Source: Nipponacmea schrenckii (lineage: Eukaryota > Mollusca > Gastropoda > Lottiidae). From it: DNA of 64,000 nucleotides. Position numbers and translations under genes: made by a program. The stretch lies in the NCBI GenBank assembly GCA_030562195.1, contig JAUJPP010000007.1, positions 24,549,769 to 24,613,768 of the forward strand, given 5' to 3'. Shown piece after piece: positions 1 to 13,400 of the stretch; within the stretch, counting starts at the first letter, position 1, and every line of letters begins with the position of its first letter. Under the pieces are notes generated by a model. That model searched no databases. It was not told where the DNA came from and worked only from the letters and a program-made list of their open reading frames with translations.

Positions 1-1080
1 ATGGTTTTCTCCGTAAAATGTCTGGGTAGAAAATGGGGATCGTTGAGTGAGCATTATCTGATCATCAGAAACGTTAAAGATATGCTGTTCATCTTATATT
101 AATGTTATGAACTGCGTATATTTGTCTTTTCGTGTATTGATAAAATGTGTAACTGTAGTGGCAAAAAGAACCTTGAGGTCTGAATAGATAGTCTCTGGCG
201 AACAATTAGATCGACTCCTTATATCTACAAACTTCTTTGATGCTAGAAAGGTGGCTATTTCAGTCAAGGTAATAGACACAGTTCGTAATAGTTTGAAATT
301 GAGAAATGATCAGAACTAACCTAAATCGATTTACCAACTAATTATATAAGAATAACCAAACAGCGTTCTAACCAGTCTGTATCGTATGGATTGTTGCGTT
401 TATCTAAGTCAAGGGCAATAACTCAATTGAACCGTTGAGCCGTTCACCCAATAAAATTGTTACACATTTCATTCTTGTCTCATCAATATATACATACATA
501 TCAAGTTTTTCTTCAGATCGAATAAAACTTTGGTCTCTATTTTTTCAAGAGAAATAACTCCGAAACCTTTCAATTGTTTTCCACTAAATTCGATACGATC
601 TCATCAATGCATACAAGGTTTAAGAGGTTTTAAAAATTGTTGCCTCTCTCGTATAGACGGACTGACGGATTGGAGCAAAGGCAATGTATCTACATTAAGA
701 TTTGAACGACATTTAAAAGAGCAGTGAAACAAATAACACAAATGCAAAAGTATGGTACAACTTAATCACGTCTTCTTTTATAACAAAACCATAACGTTTG
801 AACACAATTCACACGTGTCGTCATAGATAGGAGATTACCAGAGATAAATAACAGTGGGCCTAATGATAATAATGAGAACAACCAGGGAGACTTAAAAGGT
901 CACTCTTTTCATCTACTGTCTACGGCCTCCTTGTATATTCTATGTTTTAATCCCTTACTTCTTTTCACCTGATGACGATGACGTGTAAATTTGTGCTGAA
1001 ACGTTGTATTTTGTTATCTCAAAAGTAAGTTGGATAAAACAACACTTTTGCCTGTGATTTTTGTCATATTTCTACATTTC
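1..1080. other. No gene recognised; degraded repeat fragments
   Basis: I see no recognisable coding exon here. Short open frames have no family resemblance. Positions about 405-440 carry a fragment (agtcaagggcaataactcaa) of the ~160-bp repeat family that fills 2130-5640, in reverse orientation, so at least part of this stretch is old repeat. Confidence 0.5.
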
Positions 1081-1128
1081 TACCTGGGCGTATAACAATC
1101 AGCAGGGGCGTAGCGTGACCATTTTGAC

Positions 1129-2110
1129 TGGGGGGGGGGGGGGGGTGTAACGTCTAAGTTTTACCGACGAACACGTGTAACGTCTAAGTTTTACCGACGA
1201 ACCATGTTCTCACGGGGGCAAAAATAACTTACTCGCACTATTAAGTAAGCTTATATACATTATACACGAACGAAATTCATCGTTATAGCAAATCCTAAAC
1301 CTTTGAAAACCATATCAATCAGGGGTGTATCTAGAATATGCCTGAGAGGGGGGGGGGGACTGAAATGAGATTTTTCCAAGGCAAGTCCTGCAGGCCAAAG
1401 GCCTAATTCGTATTCGGCCCTTGCAGTGACGGGGGGTTCGGGGGTCCTTCCCCGGAAAATTTTACATACTAAGAAAGCCGGAGAATACATCGATTTTGGA
1501 AGTCTTTTCCACTGGTCCAAATTATCAATTTTCATCGGAAAAACAATTGTTTTATATAGCCTTTTTCGACCTATTCTGCGTTTTACCGACAAGTTCAGTA
1601 AAAATCACTTTTTATGTAGACGAACAGTTTTCCGATAACAGAACTGACACAAGGTTTCCACTCTTTCGGTCAGCCAATCGGTTTTACCGAAGGCTCCATT
1701 TCCCATCCATGACCGTCTATTATCGACCGATTCCGCGTTTTACCGACAAGTTTAGTAAAAATCACTTTAGTGGAGACGAACGGTTTACCGATAACATCTT
1801 AACAGACACAAGGTTTTCACTCTTTCGGTTAACAAATCGGTTTTACCGACGGCTCCATCTATGACCTTCTTCTATCGGCCAATTCCGCGTTTTAGCGACA
1901 AATTCAAATAACGAACAGCTTACCAATAACATGGTATCGGTTAACCAATCGGTTTTACCGAAGACTCCAGTCATAACCAACTTATACCGATCGATTCCGG
2001 TAGTTTCAGTAAAAAAAAATACTTTTAATGTTGACAGTTTACTGATAACATCATAACTAACACAAGGTTTTTACTTTTTAGGTTAATTGGTTTTACCGAC
2101 GGTCCCAACT
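1129..2110. repeat. Tandem repeats with GTTTTACCGAC motifs and G-homopolymer
   Basis: A run of about 18 G residues (1129-1146) is followed by a 30-bp unit repeated twice (1145-1204). From about 1565 a longer unit containing cgttttaccgacaag recurs at roughly 150-170 bp spacing (near 1569, 1735, 1889). Copies are diverged. Open frames across the region follow the repeats and have no family signature. Confidence 0.6.
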
Positions 2111-2129
2111 TGCCCAACATTGGTATACA

Positions 2130-2620
2130 TGTATATATTGATGATATCTCGGTCAAGTTCGAAAATGGAAATTATCGCATGAACGGTTTTTGAGTTCTTG
2201 CACTTGACTTTTTCAAATTTGGGTTGTATCCACAATAGAGGCTACAGTTTTTATCCGATCTTAATGAAACTTGGTATACATGTATATATTGATCAGATCT
2301 CAGTCAAGTTCGAAAATGGAAATATAGAATAAACGGATTTTGAGTTATTGCCCTTGACTTAGTAAAAACGCGTCAAATTTGGGTTGTATCCACGATAGAG
2401 GCTACAGTTTTCATCCGATCTTAATGAAACTTGGTATACATGTATATATTGATCAGATCTCATTCAAGTTCGAAAATGGAAATATCAAATGAACGGATTT
2501 TGAGTTATTGCCCTTGACTTAGTAAAACGCGACAAATTTGGGTTGTATCCGCGATAGAGGCTAAAGTTTTTATCCAATCTTAATGAAACTTGGTATGCAG
2601 GTATGGAAATTATCGAATGA
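2130..2620. repeat. ~160-bp tandem repeat array, diverged subfamily
   Basis: Successive copies of a unit containing 'aatgaaacttggtatacatg', 'cagtcaagttcg' and 'gagttattgcccttgactt' recur with a period of about 160 bp. For example 'ttaatgaaac ttggtataca' occurs at 2261 and 2421. The same family continues into the larger element at 2632-5650 and reappears in an MTFMT intron (18922-19330). Confidence 0.75.
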
Positions 2621-2631
2621 ACAGATTTTTA

Positions 2632-5600
2632 TACGCCCACATGCCACATGGACGTATATTGTCGTTGCCCCTCTCCGTAGGTTTGTCGGTCCGTCAACAT
2701 TTGTTGTAGACACTATAGAAGCTACAATTTTCTATGGATTTTAATGAAACTTGGTATGAGCATTTGTATTGATAAGACGGCAGTCAAGATTTGGACGATT
2801 TTTCGATAAACGTTTTTTGAGTTATTGCCCCTGCCTCTATATTTGTTGTAGACACAATAGAAGCTACCATTTTCAATGGATTTTAATGAAACTTGGTGTG
2901 AGCATTGGAATTGATAAGAAGACGGTCAATTTCAAATTTGAAGATTTTTCGATGAACTGTTTTTGAGTTATTGCCCTTGACTTATTTACATCACGTCAAA
3001 ATTTATTGTTGATGCAATAGAAGCTACAATTTTCAATGCATTTGAATGAAACTTGGTATGAGCATTGAAATTGATAAGGTGGTGGTCAGGTTCAAATTTG
3101 ACGATTTTTCGATTAATAGTTTATGAGTAATTGCCCTTGACTAAGTTAAATTGCGTAAAAATTCATTTTCTGTAGACACTATAGAAGCTACAATTTTTTA
3201 ATGGATTTAAATGAAAGTTGGTGTTAGCATTGGAATTGATAAGACGACGGTCAAGTTCGAATTTGAAGATTTTTCGATGAACAGTTTTTTAGTTATGCCC
3301 TTGATTAGTAAGATTGCGTCAAACTTTTATTGTGGGTTCAAAAGAAGCTATAATTTTCAATGGATTTTGATGAAACTTGGTGTGAGCATTGGAATTGATG
3401 AGACAACAGTCGAGTTTGAATTTGGCAATTTTTTTGATGAACCGTTTTTGAGTTATTGCTCTTGACGTGTAAAATCTTGTCAAAATTTTAGTTCGATGGA
3501 ATAAATCCTCTAATTTTCAGAGGATTTTCATGAAACTTGGTGTGAGCATTGGAATTGATTAGACCTTAGTCAAGTTTGAATTTGACAGTTTTTCAATGAA
3601 CTGTTTTGAGTTATTGCCCTTGACTTCGTGAAATTGCGTCAAGATTCTATTGTGGTTTCAATAAGAAGTTTTAATTTTCAAAAGATTTTGATGGAACTTG
3701 GTGTAAGCATCAGAATAGATAAGACATTAGTCAAGTTTGAATTTCTTCCTTTTTTAACGAATGGTTTTTGATTTATTGCCCTTGACTAAGTAATATTGCA
3801 TCAAAAATATTTGTGGGTGCAAAATAAGCTACAATTTTTTAATAGATTTGATGAAACTTGGTATGAGTATTGAAATAGATAAGATGATGGTCAAGTTTTA
3901 ATTTGACGATTTTCCATGAACAGTTTTTGAGTTTTTGCCCTTGACTTCAATATCCATTTAGTGAATGTTTTTGAGTCATTGCTCAATTTATTTTTCAAAT
4001 TCAATGCTGCCAGTGGGCGTATGTTACCTTGCCTGGCAAGCTATCTTTTGTCCTGTGTTATGATATATGACTTATCCTGGAATACTCTGGGTAGTGGTAT
4101 ATCTATTATGAACATATTTTAATTATAATAAATATGCTCCATGCTGCAAATTGAAATGATAAGCCAGCGGGAATGACTTCATATCTCATTGCACCCTCGT
4201 ATTGCCCATCTAGGCAGTCGGATACAAACTTCCAATCATTTGACAATGTACCGTTTTCTTCCCATTCGCATAGGAGACCATTTATTGGTGATTCATATTA
4301 AGAAAATGTAGATTACATAAATTGCTGAGAAACATTATGTAAAATACCAACCATGCTCCCAATACGTGCCTTTTAAATCGAGGTCACTAAACTCCAGATT
4401 TCGATAATTTTAAATCTCTAGACCGAACGGTATAGTCTATTATATTGTTTAGGTTCAAAGGTTCAAAATACATGCATAGGTTTACTAAATGTAATTATAC
4501 AGAAGATACGACCGATAAGCATTATAGAACGCCCAATTTGCAGCGTGTCTATGCATGTAATTGCAATATGCATTTGTAGACGCATTTAATTCGTTTATCT
4601 TACGATTTTGCAAAGATTTTACCTAGATGAATAATAACTTTCTTTCACTACCAATGCATATTCAGGGTGCAATTAAAGTAATCTGGGGCTCAAGGTAATT
4701 CGGGAAAATAATTATGTAACATTTTTACATAGCAAATTTAAAAGAAAAACCCAATTTTTTTTTAGATTTACAAACTTATTCATCCTTGAAATAAATAGGC
4801 GCATTCCGTTCAAATCCGGCACCAGAAGCCAAGATCTTAGCTCTATTTAATAACATTTTCCAAAACTGCATTTTCTTGATCCATTTTCAAAGATAGCTTG
4901 CCAGGCAAGGTAACATACACCCACTGACAGCATTGAATTTGAATAATAAATTAAGCAATTACTCAAAAAACATTCACTGAATGAATATTGAAGTCAAGGG
5001 CAAAAACTGCGTGTTCATGGAAAATCGTCAAAATCAAACTTGACCACCATCTTATCTATTTCACTACTCATACCAAGTTTCACCAAATCTATTAAAAAAT
5101 TGTAGCTTATTTTGCACCCACAAATTTTTTTTGTCAAGTCAAGGGCAATAACTAAAAAACCATTCGTTAAAAAAAGTCGGAAATTCAAACTTGACTAATG
5201 TCTTATCAATTCTGATGCTTACACCAAGTTCCATCAAAATCCTTTGAAAATTAAAGCTTCTTATTGCAACCACAATAGAATTTTGACGCAATTTCACTAA
5301 GTCAAGGGCAAAACCGTTCAAATTCAAACTTGACTGAGGTCTAATCAATTGCAACGTCACACCAAGTTTCATCAAAATCGGATGAAAACTATAGCTTCTA
5401 TTGCGTACACAAGTAAATCTTAACGTTTTTTCATTTAATCAAGGGCAATAACTCATAAACAGACATCTGGAATCGGACTGTTTTAGAACTTGTTTGAGAT
5501 ACTATCAAGATGAATGCACATACCAAGTTTCATAAGAATCGGATAAAAACTCTGGCCTGTAACAAGAAATTGTTGACGGACGGACGGACGGACCTACGGA

Positions 5601-5650
5601 CGGACAGGGGGGATGACAATATACGTCCACATTTTCAAGTAGGCGTATAT
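2632..5650. mobile_element. ~3 kb element with long inverted arms of tandem repeats
   Basis: The left arm (2632-4052) has ~160-bp tandem units in one orientation and the right arm (4885-5650) has the same units inverted. The inner ends match closely: 'ccttgcctggcaagctatct' near 4027-4048 is the reverse complement of sequence near 4890-4910. The outer ends also match: the left begins atacgcccac...gacgtatattgtc followed by ggtccgtcaac, and the right reads gttgacggac...gacaatatacgtcc...ggcgtat. A spacer of about 830 bp (4053-4884) has no recognisable coding content. This looks like a non-autonomous foldback-type element or a large inverted duplication of a repeat array. I could not define a target duplication. 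Inferred class: uncertain DNA element. Confidence 0.65.
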
Positions 5651-5698
5651 AAATAACACCCATATGATACATGTCATTAAGTAATTAGAAAATAAATA

Positions 5699-5945
5699 AC
5701 TGGACACAATTATATAGATAACAATTAGATCCAACTTTAATAAATAACTAGCGACGTTTCGACGATGATACTACCGTCTTTATCAAGATTCGCTTTCTAA
5801 TCACCTTGTTAATTACTCAACGAATACTATATATTCGCTTTGATCTGTTATTTTTTTTATCGCTTGATAAAGACGGGAGTACCTTCTTCAAAACGTCGAA
5901 AGTTATTAATCAAAGTGATTGTTATCCATATCATTGTGTCCAGTT
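5699..5945. mobile_element. Foldback MITE, 'ACTGGACACAAT' family
   Basis: The ends are inverted copies: actggacacaattatatagataacaatt on the left and attgttatccatatcattgtgtccagt on the right. Inside, each arm carries a tgataaagacgg/gacgtttcga motif. The same family occurs twice near 48.1-48.6 kb. There is no coding capacity. Confidence 0.7.
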
Positions 5946-6243
5946 ATCCATATCATTATGATACATATATACATTTATAATCACAGTTATATAATGGTGG
6001 GGTACTATCATTTACCAATAAGATCTCAAAAGCAGGAACCTTACCCCATTCCACACCTTATTTCTGCAAACTTTTATTTGTATACAATATATATCGTATC
6101 AATGTCCGAGCCCTATTATCTTGACTCATTTTTCGTAATAGTTATATATGTATAGACATACATTGTGAAAATGGGACCTCAGAGTTAAAATCATCTTATA
6201 TAAGAACTCAATATGAAATTTGAAACAAACTGCTCTTTAAATC
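5946..6243. other. Non-coding, nothing recognised
   Basis: AT-rich sequence between two inverted-repeat elements. No exon, RNA gene or repeat unit could be supported. Confidence 0.4.
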
Positions 6244-6728
6244 TTAAAGGGGCCCAGGCTTGATTTTTAGGGGTCGTTTTGGGCCTTTGTTACATTTAAA
6301 CAGTCCTCAGAAATATTCAAGCTCTGAGAAAATCGCAAAATACCTTGAAATATGTCTCAAACAAAACATTTCACTTTTCATTTTTTTTCCGTGCTGTACG
6401 CGGCTGATCTCCAGTCAGTCTGAAAATTGTGTGTCCTGTTGACAAAGTCTACAATTGAAAAATGCGTTGTTTTATATAGATGACCGCTATTGCACGACGG
6501 GAAGGATAACTCTTTGATTGTCAAGACGAACCGTTTTCCAATATGGCGGGACGTTCGTAATTTCTTAAGTCATTATGATTTTCAAACACGGATAATTATG
6601 GATACACATGGATTTGAAGGCTCAAATTTAAGCTCTGTAGACTATTTCTGATTAGCTAACCAAAAGATTTCATGTGTTTGAGGCTGTCGGATGATTTTCC
6701 GAAACAAACAAAGCCTGGGCCCCTTTAA
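6244..6728. mobile_element. TTAA-flanked MITE with AGGGGCCCAGGCTT ends
   Basis: The left end reads TTAA then AGGGGCCCAGGCTT (6244-6261). The right end is its exact reverse complement followed by TTAA (6711-6728). The TTAA at both ends fits a TTAA-specific transposase of the piggyBac type. The internal ~450 bp has no coding exon. Family assignment is inferred from the target site only. Confidence 0.7.
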
Positions 6729-6730
6729 GA

Positions 6731-7545
6731 CCCATTTAAAAAAAAAACAAGAAAATTTTCCCTTATATCCATCTATGTCAGTCTAACCTTTCCAGCTATA
6801 TAAAACCTACAGCTATTATTTACCAATAGTAACAGGCTTATGTTGACAGCAGCTGTCAAGTTTAACGACTCTTATCACGTGTTGTCCTTATTAGCAAATG
6901 TTTTCCTTATTTGTAAAATAGATTTGAATAACGTGGCTGATGAAACCGCCCTATTTATACACGAACTGTTCACGTGAATGCCCATATTAGCGAAAAATTT
7001 CCATATTTGTAAGGTCAGTCAAGTTCATAGCTGATGAAATATCTCAATGTTTACAACTTTATATCCTGTCAATGGCCAACTCATAAATTTGTAGTAGGAT
7101 CTCCTAATATGGGAGACTGTCCACAATACTATCCATTTATGAAAACAGTTCGGAAGGGCAGATAATAATTGTACATGATGATCTTATCGTTTTCGATTTC
7201 ATATTATAATTATTAGTCTACCATATTGATCATAATAATGACCCTCTAAAATTATACAAGATAAAATACAAACTTGCGGCCAGTAGCCAACCTGCAGACC
7301 TAAGAGGGGGGGGGGCATCGATCACTGTGAGGGTGGCAGAACAAATGACGCCCCTGATTGAACACGAGTATCAAAAATTATTCCGGCGGGCATGCTCCCC
7401 CCCCCCTCCACATTGACTACGGGCCTGCTACAAAACATTTGTCAACAATTCCTAACTTGTTGTAGTCCTCAATTTTTGCAGTACTTTTGAAATGAACAAT
7501 TTTTGAAAGGATGCGTTTTTTTATTTTTATAGGTTTCTTATAGAC
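6731..7545. other. Intergenic, no gene recognised
   Basis: The stretch upstream of PSAT1 contains G- and C-homopolymer runs near 7306-7315 and 7398-7407 and is otherwise AT-rich. No exon with a family signature was seen. Confidence 0.4.
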
Positions 7546-7641
7546 AAAAAATGCACAGGCACCAGATTCTGATAAAAAAAAAAAATTCGTATATGTATTA
7601 AGATTTTTTTTTTATCAGAATCTGGTGCCTGTGAAAAAATG
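7546..7641. mobile_element. 80-bp hAT-like MITE with perfect 8-bp target duplication
   Basis: An 80-bp inverted repeat (7554-7633) begins CACAGGCACCAGATTCTGAT and ends with its exact reverse complement. The two ~30-nt arms are separated by about 16 nt. It is flanked on both sides by AAAAAATG (7546-7553 and 7634-7641). An 8-bp target duplication and CA...TG termini are typical of hAT elements. It lies about 250 bp upstream of the PSAT1 start codon. Confidence 0.8.
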
Positions 7642-7722
7642 CTTGTGTTTGTATTCAAGATGACCTTGACCCGACTTGTCCATTCAGTGAGAAAATGGGC
7701 AGGACTATAACTTCGCCATTAA

Positions 7723-7804
7723 CCAATAGCTTTTACTACAATATTCTCTACAGCCAATCAATACCAACACTATTCAATAATAAGATGACGAGAATACATA
7801 AATA
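7723..7804 (+). promoter_or_regulatory. PSAT1 core promoter: two CCAAT boxes and TATA-like box
   Basis: CCAAT occurs at 7723-7727 and 7754-7758, and CATAAATA at 7797-7804. If transcription begins about 25-30 bp after the TATA-like box, near 7825-7835, the in-frame upstream ATG at 7817 would be left out of the mRNA. The ATG at 7892 would then be the first start codon, which agrees with the family start. Confidence 0.5.
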
Positions 7805-7891
7805 GCTGAGAGTCCTTTGCATCTGCCTCACTCTCTTGTCAAATTTCCAGTGAAAAACACTTACAGCAGACGAACAAGTCCATCTCAAGCT

Positions 7892-10430
7892 ATGGAAGAA
7901 AAGAAAGTCATTAATTTTTCACCAGGACCAGCTAAGTTGCCTGAAGATGTAAGTTATGATTATTTACTCAAACCTACTCTTGGCAGGATTGCAAGTGCAG
8001 AACTATAGTAAATATACCAAATTTTATTATTTTTTTCTTTATGTAAGAATTAATATGATTTTCCTGTTTTTTGGTGTCCAATTAGGTGCAAGTTGAAGCA
8101 AATTTAAAAATAATTTGGCTGTCCAGTGGCAGTACGATCCCCATAGTGGAGGCTATATTGAGAAATATTCTGTCTTAGTAAGATATATAATCTTTAAGGC
8201 CTACTTTACTACTTGAAACATTGAAATAGGAGCTTGCATAAGTTCTGTTTGAAATGATTATTTTTGCCAGTTCTGTCTGACTGGGGTATTAAAATTAAAG
8301 TTGATGATGTGTAATAGATTGATCAGGACTTTTACAATAAATTTTTACATAGATCCTCTAAACTGTTTAGTTATCAAAAATTAAAGGCAAAACCCTGCTC
8401 TAAACATTGCATAATATTTTAATCCATGTTGTTAGGAAAAATCTTTCTTTTTGAAGTCTGAATCAAGTAGATATGACTGGAAAAATAAATCTTTGAACCA
8501 AATATTGCCAACCTGCAGTATCAATTTTCAAAAAAAATATTTATGGTACTGAGTAATATTCATCCAAAATTCAAACCTTCACGCTGTATTTAGATTGATA
8601 TGATGCTAGAAGTATTATCCTTGTACATGGAATGCCCTATTTAAGTTTGGGATGACCTATAATATGTCCACCTATAGATTTTATAGGTCAAGAACCTAGA
8701 AAAAGACAGTTGTTGACCTCTTTAATTATTTTTCATTTGTCATGAATACATATGGTTTCTTATGTTTAATTTTGCTCTTAAAGGGGTAGTATGCCCAATT
8801 TTTTAACTTAGGATGATTTTAGTGTTCTAATGATCAGATTGGTCTAGCACTAAAATTGAGTTTTTATTGACCAATCAGGTTACTGTATTTCTTAAAATCT
8901 TGATTGTATCTTTGATAAAATTTTGTGAAACAGCCCCCTGGTCGTATTTAAGGGGAGGTTACAGGGGTTGCACCCCTGAAAAAATACCCCCCCCCCCCAA
9001 ATTTTCGCAGTGCCCTTAAATTTGTGCTGACCTCTAATTTATTAAATGATATTGTATTGAGTACTTGGTACCCCATTAAATATTACATCTAGAGGCACTC
9101 CTCCACAGCTTTCAATTATTGGAGCGTTAGAATAAGTATGGGACATATTTCATTACAATCTGGCGTGCATTTCCTATCCTTAAAATCTATACACTGTCCT
9201 TTTCTTTCAAAAAACAAAAAGCATAACAAACTTTAAAAATTTAAATAAACTTCTCTATAGTTTTTGGAGTTAAACAATTACTGGCTGGATTTTTTCCGAT
9301 ACGTTTAGGTACAGATTTTGGTGTATGGCTTTCACAAGTTTTAAAACTAAAAAAAAAAAGGTTCTTTGATGTATCATGTTTAGAAAATAGCCAAAGCCCA
9401 TTAAATACTTCTGTTTCTAAATACTTTATGAATAAATTGAAAGAATAAAATCATTTTCTCCAATACATGTAATAAGAATGTAAAATACTGTAATAATATT
9501 TTTAATGTTCTATTTGTTTGAATAATGTTTATTTATATCTCTAGGTTCTGGCCAGAGCACAGAAAGAGTTCTTGAATTTTAATAATACAGGCGTCAGTGT
9601 TATGGGTAAGTGTGAGAAGGAATTTTTGACTTTTGAAAAGCATTGGTATTTAATATAATATGTTGATATTTTATTCCCAAAAATAAGCAATCACGATTTG
9701 CCTTCATGGTACATTTGGAACATTCTGCAAAATAATATTTTGATTGGCTCATATTCATATCATGTGACATGTTCAAAAATATTTTTGATTCACTATGATA
9801 TCACCATTTTAGGAAAAATTTCCATTGGTTTGTGTAAATACATGATGGGTCAAAACTTAAGTTAATGAACTGAATAGTATAAGGGGAAAGTTTCATCATC
9901 AGTCATTAATGATATATTATTAATAGATAACATGATATTTACTATGATAACAAATATATTATCATGATTGTTTTGTGGCCAATAACTTTTTTACAATCTA
10001 ATAAACATTCTATTTTCTCATTTCTCATTATGATTTTGACTCATTAATGATAACTCTATTAAATACCCACAGAAATTAATTTAAAAGTTCATATACGTAA
10101 AAAAAAGTCTTGATGCAAAGTCAGAAACATTGCCATTGAAACATACTGTTAACAAGGGTTATAGCCCCACGATCCCATGGTTTAAATTACATTTCTAGAC
10201 TGTGACCTTAATGACCCTTTGAAAAGGATTCCTTTATTAATATATTTTGTTCAACAATAGACAGGAAAAAATATTACTATAGGTTTTTTTATTTTTTAAA
10301 TTTTTTTATATAAACTTACTGTTTTTTGAAAAAATATTTTCAGAATTAAGTCACAGATCAGCAGATTTCAGTAAAATTATTGGTCATGCTGAAAGAGATT
10401 TACGAGATTTATTGTAAGTTCAGAAGAAAT

Positions 10431-10478
<48 letters not shown>

Positions 10479-13400
10479 TTTGAGTAACAAGTACAAACAA
10501 ATATTACAAGAATAAATTAATCTTATGTGGACTTATGAAACCATGTTTGCCGTTAGGTGTTATGGCATTAGAATGCCCTACCTTTTCATTAGGCTTAAAA
10601 AGCTCATTAAAAATATAATGGAATATTATGATATACTTCTTTTATTATCTACTTATAATATGTTTTATATATGAATTATAACTTTCATTTCACCTGAACA
10701 TTGCTAATTGTTGAAGTAAATGAAATGGAAAAATAAGCTGATCACAGTATACCATCAAATAATGTTATCTTATATATAAATCATGTTAAAATAATACCTT
10801 GCCATAACTTGGCTACATTAAATTCTTATCAATTATACCTTGAATTTCACCTGAACATTGATAATAGTTAAAATTGACAATTAAGCTAGTTATAGCATAT
10901 TATCAAATAATGTTATCTAATATAAACTTTATGTTACAATAACAGGCATTTAATAAACTCTAGATCATAGCATTTGATTGGGGCAATATATTGATTGACA
11001 TATAACAATGTAATCTATATCATGTACGGGTCAGATAAATCTATAATTATAGGTAGACAATACTATGTACAAATACTCTTAACCTTTGGACTTGTATTTA
11101 TGACATGTCTGACTGATTTTTCATGACATATCTGACTGATATCTTTCAACATATAACAAAAGATAACATGAGGTGACAGTCTATTAAGTGCAGTAATCGG
11201 ACATAGATAGGACACATTGAAAACATATGGAAATATTATGTTAAAATTACATGCTAAGTTATGTGGCAGGGATTAGGAAAATGTTCATACCCTTTGTTGG
11301 TTAGTGGCATTAAGTGTTGCAGAAGTGAGCAATGAGGATACCTTATCTTATCACTATGCTGATTGAAATCTACAGATGTTACAGCCACTCAATAATCCAG
11401 ACTTATAGATTGAATTATAAAAATTAATCCAATATGAGAATATAAATTATCAATAAGCAAAACTATGCAGTCACATTATTCAAGTCTACTGCCCCTCATT
11501 ACAATTCTAGTTATTGATTCTGGTCCTGGTTAACAAGACCCAACATGCAATGAATTCTGTAAGGTAACCTTGTAATTTTATTTTACTAGAGAAATACCTG
11601 ATAATTATAAAGTAATATTTGTACAAGGGGGTGGAACCGGTCAGTTTTCAGCAGTACCATTAAATTTAATAGACTTAAAGCCTGGAGCAAGTGCCGATTA
11701 TATTGTTACTGGAAGTTGGTCAGCTAAATCTGCCAAAGAAGCAGAAAAATATGGCAAAATTAACCGAGTTCTTCCTAAAACAGAAAAATATTCAGGTGAG
11801 ATACCACATTTCCCAAGCTTTACATATAGTGTAGTTCCGGATTTTTGACATTTTATTTTCTGGCATTTACTGCTCACAAGCTAAAGGCGCTTCCATAGAA
11901 ATGGTCATGGATAAAGAAAAAAGATGTTAGTAGAAGAGCTCATTCCCCTTTTTTCACAGTGGATTTTCTTGGAGACTAAAGGGAGATAATCTGATATCTT
12001 CACATGTAAAGTGGGATGAGTTATTTCCCTTGATGCATCCGTGGAAATGGGAAATTATTTCATGTTTTGATCACCAATTTCAATATACCATGTTTGAAAT
12101 TGAGCAAGTAAGATAAATAATTTGATATTATGTATTTCAGTAATTCCTGACCAAAGTACATGGAATTTAAGTCCAGAAGCGTCTTATGTTTATTATTGTG
12201 CCAATGAGACCATTCATGGTGAGTCATCAGATATATTAATTTATTCTGAGTTTCATTGGAAATTTTGCTCAATTATCCTAAAAGTAATTTGTATAATCAT
12301 TTTGTCTCATGGTTGAGCTCTGTTTTGACTTCATAAACCCCAGTTTTCTTATCCTATTTGTGTGAAAATCAGTTTACTGGCACATATAATTGTAAAAACC
12401 TGCTGAAATAGTTTTAGTTTTTCAGAGTTTTGTGCTGTGTGTTCTATAACAAATGATCTAGTGCAACCTGTTTGAAAAAAGTTTGATAACAAGTACTTAC
12501 GCTTATGAGTATTAGCATGCTTTGAGTTCTGTTTAAAAAATTTCTGTATTTGACCATATTTTACTCATATTTCTTCTAATTAAAATGGTATAATGTTTTA
12601 CAGGAGTAGAATTTCAATTTGTACCTGAAACTAATGGTGTGCCTCTAGTCTGTGATATGTCTTCTAATATACTCTCAAAAAGGGTTGATGTTTCTAAGGT
12701 TTGTTTTTATTCCCAACTTAACATTATAACATTATAACAATCAACAAGCTGTTGTACCGGTACTATAATATTTAGCTTTGTATTTTAGTAAGCGACCATG
12801 CGTTATTTTTTCTTGTGATCTGACTTGAATATATTTCAAATTAAGATGGCTTGGTTTATTATTCTGATTTCCTGCTTAAACTCCAGGAACGTAACAATTT
12901 TGAATTTTCATTTGCATTCAAGATAAGTATGAGCTCCAAGTGTCCTAAGTACAGGTATTAAAGCTTTGCATCCCTTTAATAAAATGTTTAATAAAATTGT
13001 AGTTTGGTGTGATATTTGCTGGAGCCCAAAAGAATATTGGATGTGCTGGGGCTACATTAGTTATAATTAGAGAAGATTTAATAGGTTTTGCTGATCCTAT
13101 TTGTCCTATTCTAATGGATTATAAGATACAAGTTGGCAATAACTCATTATATAACACACCACCCACATATAGGTATGTAATTATTTTTTAATTTGATGGA
13201 TCTTAAGAAGTTTTATGCAAGGAAAGGATAGATATAAAATCGTGACTTAACTGTGCAGAACTTCAAATCTGAAGGCAGTGATTTGGTCTATAAAGCAGTT
13301 AATAAGAGACCTTCTTTTTGAGAATTTGGTAGATTCACAGTTAAGCTAATAAGAAAGTGTCTAATTCATAGAAACCATAAGCAGAAGAGAACAGTACAAG

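Noticed and set aside
1260..1864. Overlapping open frames on both strands
   Set aside because: They follow the tandem GTTTTACCGAC repeats and have no family signature.
7817..7891. In-frame upstream ATG that would extend PSAT1 by 25 residues
   Set aside because: The family starts directly at the [10 protein letters not shown] motif, and the TATA-like box at 7797-7804 predicts transcription starting at or after this ATG.
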